Shown here: positions 29,707-37,079 of the stretch, piece after piece
Position numbering within the stretch: position 1 is the first letter of the stretch
Layout of the letters: every line of letters starts with the position of its first letter
Origin: Pseudomonas sp. G34
GTDB lineage: Bacteria > Pseudomonadota > Gammaproteobacteria > Pseudomonadales > Pseudomonadaceae
DNA: 64,000 nucleotides
Direction of reading: 5' to 3'
Assembly (NCBI RefSeq): GCF_031119625.1
Contig: NZ_JAVHZV010000009.1
Span: 62,001-126,000 of the forward strand
The notes under the pieces: generated by a model
Database searches by the model: none
What the model was told of the DNA's origin: nothing
What the model saw: only the letters and a program-made list of their open reading frames with translations
Made by a program: the position numbers and the translations under genes

Positions 29707-31088
29707 TGGAGGGCCTACTCTACGAAATACTCATGGCCCTGGCGCTTGGCCTGTTCGGCGCTGTGCTGTTCTCCGCCATCGGCCTGGTATCGGGAACCGA
29801 CGAAACCACCACCCTGGCGCCACTGACCATGCTGGTGGTGCTGCTCGGCGCGCCGCCGGCCGGGATTCTCACCTTCTTCCTGGCCGGTGCGGTGGCCAAG
29901 CACATGACCCACGCGGTGCCCACTGCGCTGCTGGGCATTCCCGGTGATACCTCGGCGACCGCGCTGATCGGTGACGCCAACCATCTGCGCCGCCTTGGTG
30001 TGCCCCATGTGGCGCTGCGCAAGATGATTTCCGGTGGCGCCGTGGCAGCCGTCATCGCAGTGCCGCTGGCGGTGCTGTTCGCCGTGCTGCTGGCGCCGTT
30101 CGGTGACGTCATCAAGCAGTTCGCCCCCTGGGTGTTTCTCTGCGCCGCCTTCACCATCGCCTACTTCTCGGCCGGGCGCTGGGCCTCGGTGCTGGCCTTG
30201 CTGCCCTTCGTGCTGGTGATCGTCGCCCTGCAGACCCTGACGGCCCAGTACGGCGTCAAGCTGGCGGTCAGTTACTTCCTCGGCATCGCCGTGGCACCGC
30301 TGATCACTTCGCTGTTCTCGATGCTGGCGCCAGCCGAGCGTGAACGCATGCGTCGCGACCAGTATCGGGTGTTCTCCCTGGCGCCGGACATGAAGGGCTG
30401 GCGCGGCTACTTTCCCAACCCGTTGCGGGTGATCAACAAGCGCCAGACGCGCATGACCGCCATGGCGGCGAGCGTGACCAGTGCCACCTTCGTGTTCAGC
30501 CCGGTGGCCATGACCGTGATCATGGGCGAGCTGATCGGCGCGCGCATCAAGCAGGCCTACGAGCGCCTGACCACGGTGATCACCGCCCGTAACGGGGTGA
30601 CCGAGTCCACCTACATCGCCGAGGCGCTGATTCCGCTGATCGCCTTCGGTCTGCCGCTCAGCCCGGTGGCTGCCGGCCCGGCCGCGCCGCTGTTCAACGC
30701 ACCGCCGCGCTTCACCGTGGACAGCGTCAGCGGTGAGGTCAACAACCTGCATAACCTGCTCAACAACTGGGAGTTCTTCGGCTACGGCATGATGGCGGTG
30801 CTGGTGGCCATTCTGATCGCCTATCCCTTCACCATGAACTTCGCCCACCAGGCAGCTTCTTTCGTGTCGCGCAGGATCAGCCACGAAGCGGTGATCGCCA
30901 CCTTCATCGGCCTGGTGCTGGTGGTCGGGATCTGGGAGGGCGGCCTGCTCGGGCTGCTGGTGATCGTCACCATCGGCCTGCTCGGCGGCCTTCTGGGGCG
31001 CTTCCTGGGCTTCAACATCGGTGTGCAGTTCATGGGCTACTACACGGCGGTACTCAGCGTACCTGCGTTGATCGCCTTGCTGAACTGA
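29706..31088 (+). CDS. TctA-like large membrane transporter subunit
   Basis: The 460-residue protein has about 11-12 hydrophobic segments. GTDETTTLAPLTMLVVLLG and TALLGIPGDTSATALIGD (residues about 28-85) correspond to the Gly-rich substrate motif region of TctA proteins, and a second region near 290-325 (GVTESTYIAEALIPLIAFG) mirrors it, as in TctA's internal repeat. TctA moves carboxylates with a periplasmic TctC protein, which is absent here. Position last in the mva operon suggests uptake of mevalonate or a related acid. A hairpin follows at 31097-31123. Confidence 0.72.
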   Translation: MEGLLYEILMALALGLFGAVLFSAIGLVSGTDETTTLAPLTMLVVLLGAPPAGILTFFLAGAVAKHMTHAVPTALLGIPGDTSATALIGDANHLRRLGVPHVALRKMISGGAVAAVIAVPLAVLFAVLLAPFGDVIKQFAPWVFLCAAFTIAYFSAGRWASVLALLPFVLVIVALQTLTAQYGVKLAVSYFLGIAVAPLITSLFSMLAPAERERMRRDQYRVFSLAPDMKGWRGYFPNPLRVINKRQTRMTAMAASVTSATFVFSPVAMTVIMGELIGARIKQAYERLTTVITARNGVTESTYIAEALIPLIAFGLPLSPVAAGPAAPLFNAPPRFTVDSVSGEVNNLHNLLNNWEFFGYGMMAVLVAILIAYPFTMNFAHQAASFVSRRISHEAVIATFIGLVLVVGIWEGGLLGLLVIVTIGLLGGLLGRFLGFNIGVQFMGYYTAVLSVPALIALLN

Positions 31089-31096
31089 ATGACAAA

Positions 31097-31123
31097 GGGC
31101 GTGCGGCTTTTGCCAGCACGCCC
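31097..31123. terminator. hairpin between the mva operon and mexD
   Basis: GGGCGTGC (31097-31104) pairs with GCACGCCC (31116-31123). It sits 8 bases after the tctA-like stop, between convergent genes. No long T-run follows, so it is a probable but not classic terminator. Confidence 0.55.
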
Positions 31124-31227
31124 CCTCTCATCAGTGCTGCAGGGGTGGCGATAGAGCCGCCCTGGCCACGCCATCGTCCGTCCTACCCGCGGACAATGAG
31201 CGCCGCAGGCTCGGCGCGGCCATGGCC

Positions 31228-34200
31228 TTACTCCGCCTTGTGCAGCGGGTGATGGTCGGTCTGCTTGGGCTTGGTACGCAGCAGCGACAACACCCAGACG
31301 AAGAAGATCGGCACGAAGATCACCCCCAGCAGGGTCGCGCTGAACATCCCGCCGAGCACCCCGGTGCCGATGGCGCGCTGGCTGGCCGCGCCGGCGCCGG
31401 TGGCGATCACCAGCGGCACCACGCCGAGCATGAAGGCCATGGAGGTCATGATGATCGGCCGGAAGCGCAGGCGTGCGGCCTCGATGGCGGCGTCACGCAG
31501 CGAGTAGCCGTCTTCCCACAGGTCCTTGGCGAACTCGACGATCAGGATGGCGTTCTTCGCCGCCAGGCCGATCACGGTGATCAGCCCGACCTTGAAGTAC
31601 ACGTCGTTGGGCAGGCCGATGGCGGTTACCGCCAGTACCGCGCCAAGGGCGCCGACCGGCACGATGAGCAGGACCGCCAGGGGAATCGCCCAGCTCTCGT
31701 AGAGGGCCACCAGCAGCAGGAACACCACCACGATGGCCAGGGCGAAGAGCATTGTCGCCTGGCCGCTGGCGACCTTTTCCTGGTAGGAGAGGCCGGTCCA
31801 TTCGTAACCGATGCCCGCCGGCAGCTCGGCGACGATGCGCTCCAGCTCGGCCATGGCCTCGCCGGTGCTGACCCCCGGGGCGGCGTCGCCGGAAATGCGG
31901 ATCGACGGGTAGCCGTTGTAGCGCGCCACCTGCACCGGGCCTTGTTCCCACTGGGTGGTCACGAAGGCGCTCAGCGGCACCAGGCTGCCGCTGTCGTTGG
32001 GCACGTGCAGCTTGAGCACGCTGTCCGGCGTCATCCGTGCGGCCTGTTCGGCCTGCACCACCACGCGCTGCTGGCGCCCGGCGTTGGCGAAGTCGTTGAT
32101 CACCGCGGAGCCGAAGGCGGTGGACAGCGCATTGCTGATCGACTCGAAACTGACGCCCTGGGCGCGCGCCTTGTCACGGTCGATGACCAGGCGCAGCTGG
32201 GGCGCCTCGGCCAGGCCTTCCATCATGCCGTAGAGGAACAGCGGGTTGCCGTTGACCTTGCCGAGCACCTGGTCGCGCGCCGCGAGCAGCGCCTCGCGGC
32301 CGAGGCTGCTGCGGTCCTGCAGGCGCAGCGAGAAGCCGCCCGAGTTGCCCAGGCCGTCGATCGGTGGCGGTGGCACGGCCATCATCGCGCCGTCGTCGAG
32401 GTTGGCGAAGCGGCCGTTGACCGCAGCCGTCTCTGCCTCGACCGATTGCTCCGAATCACGCTCGGACCAGTCCTTGAGCAGCGGGAAGGCGATGGCGGCG
32501 TTCTCGCCCATGCCCGAGAAGCTGAAGCCCAGTACCAGGAAGGAGGTCGCCACGGCCTCGCGGGAGGCGAGAAATTCCTCCAGCTGCTTGCCGGTGGCCG
32601 AGGTACGTTCGCGCGTCGCGCCGGGTGGCAGCTGGATATCGACGATCATGTAGCCCTGGTCCTCGACCGGCACGAAGGATTCCGGCAGGCGCAGGTAGAA
32701 GAAGCCCATCAGCACCACGATGCCCAGGTAGATGAACATGAAGCGGCCGGCGCGCGGTACCAGCTTGCTGTTGAGCTTGGTGTAGCGCCCGGTCAGCCCG
32801 GTGAACGTGCGGTTGAACCAGCCGAAGAAACCGGTTTTCTCGTGATGCCCCTGGGGAATCGGCTTGAGCAGGGTGGCGCACAGCGCCGGGGTGAAGGTCA
32901 GCGCCAGGAAGCCCGAGAACAGGATCGACACCGCCAGCGACAGCGAGAACTGCTGGTAGATCACCCCCACCGAGCCCGCCATGAACGCCAGGGGCAGGAA
33001 CACCGCCGACAGCACCAGGGTGATACCGAGGATCGCGCCGGACACCTGGCCCATCGCCTTGATGGTCGCCGGCACCGGCTCCAGGCCTTCTTCGGCCATG
33101 ATCCGCTCGACGTTCTCGACCACCACGATGGCGTCGTCGACCAGAATGCCGATGGCCAGCACCATGCCGAACATGGTCATCATGTTCACCGAGAAGCCCA
33201 GCAGGTACATGAAAGTCAGGGTGCCGAGCAGGCACACCGGCACCACGATGGACGGGATCAGCGTGTAGCGCACGTTCTGCAGGAACAGGAACATCACCAG
33301 GAACACCAGCACCATGGCCTCGACCAGGGTCATGATGACCTTGTCGATGGCCACGTCGACGAACCGCGAGGTGTCGTAGGGCACCGAGAACTGCACGTTG
33401 TCCGGGAAGTTGGCGGATAGTTCGGTAAGGCGCTGCTTGACCGCTTCGGCGGTCTGGATGGCGTTGGCGCCTGGCGCCAGCTGCACGGCGGCGGCCACGG
33501 CCGGCTTGCCGTCCTGGCGCGAGCCGAAGTTGTAATCCTGGCTGCCGACCTCGATGCGGGCGACGTCGCCCAGGGTCAGGCGCGTGCCGTCCTGGTTGGC
33601 GCGCAGCACGATGGCGGCGAATTCCTCGGGATTGTCCAGGGTACCCTTGACCGCCAGGGTCGCGGTCAGCTCCTGCTCCGCGCTGCCCGGCGTGCTGCCG
33701 AAGGCGCCGGCCGGCACCTGCACGTTCTGGGCGCGGATGGCGTTGTTGACGTCGTCGATCGACAGGCCGTAACCGACCAGCTTCTGCGGGTCGATCCACA
33801 CGCGCATCGCCGCTTCGGAGGCGAAGAACTGCAGCTTGCCGACACCGGCAACCCGGCGGATCTCATTGTTGATGTTGCGCGCTGCATAGTCGGCCAGGGC
33901 CGTGGTGTCGTCGTTGGCGCCGCCATCCTTGTAGGTCAGCGAATAGATCAGCAGAAAGCCTGCAGTGGCCTGTTCGGTCTGGATGCCGAGGGTCAGTACG
34001 GCCTGGGGCATGCGTGCCTCGGCCCGTTTCAGGCGGTTCTGCACGTCGACCTGGGCCAGCTCCGGGTCGGTGCCCGGCTGGAAGGTCACGGTGATCTCGG
34101 CGATGCCGTTGGCGTTGCTGGTGGACTCGAAGTACAGCAGGTTCTTGGCGCCGTTGAGTTCTTCCTCGATCACGCTGGTGACCGAGTCGGTCAGCACCTG

Positions 34201-34362
34201 GGCCGACGCCCCCGGGTAGGTGGCGGTGACGGTAATCTGCGGTGGCGCCACGTTGGGGTACTGGGCCACCGGCAGGAAGGGAATGGCCAGCAAGCCACCC
34301 ATGGTGATGAACAGCGCGACCACCCAGGCGAAGTTCGGGCGCCGGATAAAAAACAAGGACAT
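31228..34362 (-). CDS. mexD: RND multidrug efflux inner-membrane transporter, MexD-like
   Basis: The 1044-residue HAE1 protein uses the proton gradient to export drugs through a tripartite pump. It has twelve expected membrane helices and two large periplasmic loops. The proton-relay Asp pair is in GILVDDAIVVVENVERI (TM4) and the Lys in GLAAKNAILIVEFAKD (TM10). N-terminal FFIRRPNFAWVVALFI and the general sequence are like MexD as I remember it. mexC is 14 bases upstream. No outer-membrane channel gene (oprJ) follows; the gene meets the mva operon tail to tail. Confidence 0.88.
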   Translation of the reverse strand: MSLFFIRRPNFAWVVALFITMGGLLAIPFLPVAQYPNVAPPQITVTATYPGASAQVLTDSVTSVIEEELNGAKNLLYFESTSNANGIAEITVTFQPGTDPELAQVDVQNRLKRAEARMPQAVLTLGIQTEQATAGFLLIYSLTYKDGGANDDTTALADYAARNINNEIRRVAGVGKLQFFASEAAMRVWIDPQKLVGYGLSIDDVNNAIRAQNVQVPAGAFGSTPGSAEQELTATLAVKGTLDNPEEFAAIVLRANQDGTRLTLGDVARIEVGSQDYNFGSRQDGKPAVAAAVQLAPGANAIQTAEAVKQRLTELSANFPDNVQFSVPYDTSRFVDVAIDKVIMTLVEAMVLVFLVMFLFLQNVRYTLIPSIVVPVCLLGTLTFMYLLGFSVNMMTMFGMVLAIGILVDDAIVVVENVERIMAEEGLEPVPATIKAMGQVSGAILGITLVLSAVFLPLAFMAGSVGVIYQQFSLSLAVSILFSGFLALTFTPALCATLLKPIPQGHHEKTGFFGWFNRTFTGLTGRYTKLNSKLVPRAGRFMFIYLGIVVLMGFFYLRLPESFVPVEDQGYMIVDIQLPPGATRERTSATGKQLEEFLASREAVATSFLVLGFSFSGMGENAAIAFPLLKDWSERDSEQSVEAETAAVNGRFANLDDGAMMAVPPPPIDGLGNSGGFSLRLQDRSSLGREALLAARDQVLGKVNGNPLFLYGMMEGLAEAPQLRLVIDRDKARAQGVSFESISNALSTAFGSAVINDFANAGRQQRVVVQAEQAARMTPDSVLKLHVPNDSGSLVPLSAFVTTQWEQGPVQVARYNGYPSIRISGDAAPGVSTGEAMAELERIVAELPAGIGYEWTGLSYQEKVASGQATMLFALAIVVVFLLLVALYESWAIPLAVLLIVPVGALGAVLAVTAIGLPNDVYFKVGLITVIGLAAKNAILIVEFAKDLWEDGYSLRDAAIEAARLRFRPIIMTSMAFMLGVVPLVIATGAGAASQRAIGTGVLGGMFSATLLGVIFVPIFFVWVLSLLRTKPKQTDHHPLHKAE

Positions 34363-34376
34363 GTCGGTGCTCCGGC

Positions 34377-35543
34377 TTATTGCGCCTGGGAAGTGGTGTC
34401 GTTCTGGGCCTCAGCGCCTGGCTTGCGCGGTATCACCTTGGCGCCGGGGCGGATGGCCGACAGCGAGCTGGTGATCACCTGGTCACCGGCCTTCAGGCCG
34501 TCGGTGATCTGCCAGCGGCCGCCCTGCATGGCGCCGGTGGTGACCGGCCGCGCCTCCACGGTGTCGTCGGCACCGAGCAGCATCACGCTGGCCTTGCCAT
34601 CGGCGGCGCGCTGCACGGCGCGTTGCGGCACCAGGATGGCGTCCTGATCGAGGCCCTGGGGCGTGCTCACGCGCACGTACATGCCGGGTAGCAGCACCCC
34701 GTTCGGGTTGTCGAAGCGACCACGCAGGGCGATCTGTCCGGTGCTGCGATCCACCGAAATGTCGGTGAACAGCAGTGTGCCCTGGCTTTCGATGTCGGTG
34801 CCGTCGACGCGCAGTGACAGGGTCTTGTCGCCGTCACCGGAGACCTTGCCATCGGCGATGGCGGCGCGCAGGCGCAGGGCATCGGCAGCCGGCTGGCTGA
34901 AGTCGGCATACACCGGGTCGAGCTGCTGGATACGGGCGAGCAGGGTGGTCTCGCCCTGGCCAACCAGTGCGCCTTCGGTCACCTGGGCACGGCCGATGCG
35001 CCCGGCAATGGGCGCGCGCACCTGGGCGTAACCCAGGTCCAGCTTGGCGGTTTCCACGCTGGCCTGGGCCGAGCGTTTGTCGGCCTGGGCGCTGCGCAAG
35101 GTGGCGCGGGCCACGTCGAAGTCCTGCTGGCTGACCGCGTTGATCTTCACCAGCGGCTCGTAGCGCTTGACCGTGGCCTGGGCCTGGAACAGTTGCGCAT
35201 CGGCGCGTGCCAGTTCGGCCTCGGCGCGCGACAGCGCAGCCTTGAACGGGGCGGGGTCGATCTGGAACAGCAGGTCGCCGGCCTTGACGTCGGCGCCTTC
35301 CTCGAAGGTGCGCTTGAGCACGATGCCGGCGACCCTGGCGCGGACCTCGGCGACCCGTACGGGCTCGATCCGCCCCGGCAATTCGGCCACCACGGTGAAG
35401 GGCTCGGTCTTGATGGTCAGCACGTCGACCTCGCGAGGCGGCGCCTCGCCCCAGCCTTGGTCGCCTTTGTCACAGCCGGCCAGGCCGATGACGATTGAAA
35501 GGGTGATCGCCGATACGACGTGACCTGTGCGAATCCTGCTCAT
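34377..35543 (-). CDS. mexC: RND efflux periplasmic adaptor, MexC-like
   Basis: The 388-residue membrane-fusion protein links MexD to an outer-membrane channel. It has a lipoprotein signal ending in Leu-Ala-Gly-Cys near residue 24, a lipoyl/hairpin region (FEEGADVKAGDLLFQIDPAP, then a coiled-coil hairpin about residues 100-165), and beta-barrel segments (GYAQVRAPIAGRIGRAQVTE). It is first in the mexC-mexD operon and divergent from an NfxB-like repressor gene, the arrangement of mexCD-oprJ in P. aeruginosa. Confidence 0.88.
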   Translation of the reverse strand: MSRIRTGHVVSAITLSIVIGLAGCDKGDQGWGEAPPREVDVLTIKTEPFTVVAELPGRIEPVRVAEVRARVAGIVLKRTFEEGADVKAGDLLFQIDPAPFKAALSRAEAELARADAQLFQAQATVKRYEPLVKINAVSQQDFDVARATLRSAQADKRSAQASVETAKLDLGYAQVRAPIAGRIGRAQVTEGALVGQGETTLLARIQQLDPVYADFSQPAADALRLRAAIADGKVSGDGDKTLSLRVDGTDIESQGTLLFTDISVDRSTGQIALRGRFDNPNGVLLPGMYVRVSTPQGLDQDAILVPQRAVQRAADGKASVMLLGADDTVEARPVTTGAMQGGRWQITDGLKAGDQVITSSLSAIRPGAKVIPRKPGAEAQNDTTSQAQ

Positions 35544-35720
35544 GCTTCACCTGGGGCGATGGCCCAATCCAGTTAGTCCTTGAAAGGCGTGAATGGTCGG
35601 TTATAGATGCAGGTGAGTCAACATTGTCTCATTTGCATTTTTTGTGACTAAACTTGCCAGCCCTTTGGAACAAATGGGCTTTTCCTGCACAATGACGCGA
35701 CTACCGAGAAGAGCCGATAG
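35544..35720. promoter_or_regulatory. mexC/nfxB divergent control region
   Basis: This AT-richer 177-base gap contains inverted half-sites AGTCA (35616-35620) and TGACT (35645-35649), and CATTTG (35630-35635) with CAAATG (35671-35676). These are candidate operators for the NfxB-like repressor. No gene is seen. Confidence 0.4.
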
Positions 35721-36272
35721 ATGCCAAGACCTGTTGCTGAAGAAAAACTGCTCAAGGCCCTGGCCGTTGCCATGGTCGAGCAGCCGCGTGGCACCTTCAA
35801 GGAGATCGCGCAGGCGGCAGGTGTCAGCAAGGCAACCCTGAACCGGTTCTGCGGCACTCGCGACAACCTCATCGAAATGCTCTTCGACTATGGCTCCGAG
35901 GTCATGAACCAGGTCATCGCCGAGGCCGACCTGCAGCATGCGCCGCTGTCCGAAGCCTTGCAACGCCTGGTGGACGGGCATCTGGTGCACCGCGACCTGC
36001 TGGTTTTCCTGATGTTCCAGTGGCGCCCGGACTCGCTGCACGAGTGCGGCGAAGAGGCGCGCTGGCTGCCGTACACCAATGCCCTGGATCAGTTCTTCCT
36101 GCGTGGCCAGCAGGAGGGCGTCTTTCGTATCGACATTGGTGCGCCGGTGCTGACCGAGCTGTTCGCCTCGCTGCTGTTCGGCCTGGTCGATGGCGAGCGC
36201 CGTGGGCGGGTCGCGCGGGCCAGCATGGGCTCGTCGCTGCTGCAGTTCTTCATGCAGGGCGCGGCGACCTGA
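35721..36272 (+). CDS. nfxB: NfxB-like TetR-type repressor
   Basis: The 183-residue protein has an N-terminal helix-turn-helix (GTFKEIAQAAGVSKATLNRFCGTRDNL; about residues 24-50) and an all-helical ligand/dimer domain. It is divergent from mexC-mexD, as NfxB is in P. aeruginosa, where its loss derepresses MexCD-OprJ. The sequence of the middle part (DLLVFLMFQWRPDSL, FFLRGQQEGVFRIDIGAPVLTELF) also fits NfxB from memory. A different TetR-type efflux regulator is the alternative. Confidence 0.78.
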   Translation: MPRPVAEEKLLKALAVAMVEQPRGTFKEIAQAAGVSKATLNRFCGTRDNLIEMLFDYGSEVMNQVIAEADLQHAPLSEALQRLVDGHLVHRDLLVFLMFQWRPDSLHECGEEARWLPYTNALDQFFLRGQQEGVFRIDIGAPVLTELFASLLFGLVDGERRGRVARASMGSSLLQFFMQGAAT

Positions 36273-36399
36273 CGGCGCCTGGCACACGGCATGGATGCCG
36301 ACGAGCGCGTCGGGTCGGAGGGCTGGTAGTATGCGGCTCATGTTGTGGCCCTGAGCCGGATTACGCAGAGCGACGCTGCGCCTCGCGGAGAACCCAAGC

Positions 36400-36717
36400 A
36401 TGAATGTACAAGTGATCGAGCGTGACGGCGAACCGGAATACGCGGTCGTGCCGTGGGCCGATTATCAGGCGCTGCTCCAGGCCGCTGGCCAGGGTGGCGC
36501 GACACCGGCGAGTCGGCCGGCTGTCGACGCCCCGAAAGCGCTGACCGAGCTGAGCGCGCTGCGCGAGGCCAAGGGCCTGAGCCGCGATGAGCTGGCGCGG
36601 GCCGTGGGCATCAGCCCGCATTACCTGGGCATGATCGAAAGCGGCGAGCGCCAGCCCGATGCGGCCATTCTGCGTGCCCTGGCCTGGGTGCTCGGCATCT
36701 CCGGTTGGCAGGCATGA
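36400..36717 (+). CDS. XRE-family helix-turn-helix protein
   Basis: The 105-residue protein has a short N-terminal segment resembling antitoxin N-termini (MNVQVIERDGEPEYAVVP, DYQALLQAA) and a C-terminal XRE helix-turn-helix (about 50-102, LRDAKG-type start, LSRDELARAVGISPHYLGMI). GGAGA lies 9 bases before ATG 36400. The stop overlaps the next start (ATGA), so the pair is translated together. It probably binds DNA; targets are unknown. Confidence 0.8.
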   Translation: MNVQVIERDGEPEYAVVPWADYQALLQAAGQGGATPASRPAVDAPKALTELSALREAKGLSRDELARAVGISPHYLGMIESGERQPDAAILRALAWVLGISGWQA

Positions 36718-37079
36718 GCGTGCGCATCAGCCGGGCGCACTGGGAGGCGCTGCTCGCGGCTCTCGACGATGCCCGCCGCCAGCGCCACCTGCTGACCTAC
36801 CGCGCGCTGATCGAGCGCCTGTCGCTGCCGGCGCCTGCCATGCAGACCCTCACCGCTGCGCTGGAACACCTGGCCGCACTGGATGCCCGCAGCGACCGCC
36901 CACTGCGCAGCGCCCTGGTGATCAGCCAGGGTGCCAGCCGCCTGCCGCGCACCGGCTTCTTCGAATGTGTATCGCGCCTGGGCCGCTTCGACGGCGCGCC
37001 CGATGGCATCGCCGCCGCCTCCTGGCATGCTTCGGAAGTGGCCCGGGTATTCGAGTTCGATTATCCCGCCGATGCCTGA
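36714..37079 (+). CDS. conserved hypothetical protein coupled to the XRE gene
   Basis: I do not recognise this 121-residue protein. It is soluble, helical near the N-terminus (about residues 5-65), and has a C-terminal section with GFFECVSRLGRFDG and DGIAAASWHASEVARVFEFDY. ATG 36714 overlaps the XRE stop by 4 bases. Its 3' end overlaps the convergent EAL-CBS-GGDEF gene by 19 bases. An XRE plus small partner can be a toxin-antitoxin pair, but nothing here identifies a toxin fold. Confidence 0.7.
   Translation: MSVRISRAHWEALLAALDDARRQRHLLTYRALIERLSLPAPAMQTLTAALEHLAALDARSDRPLRSALVISQGASRLPRTGFFECVSRLGRFDGAPDGIAAASWHASEVARVFEFDYPADA

Noticed and set aside
31222..33420. Long plus-strand frame opposite mexD
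   Set aside because: It is antisense to a clear RND transporter and rich in His, Gln and Gly, as expected of a shadow frame.
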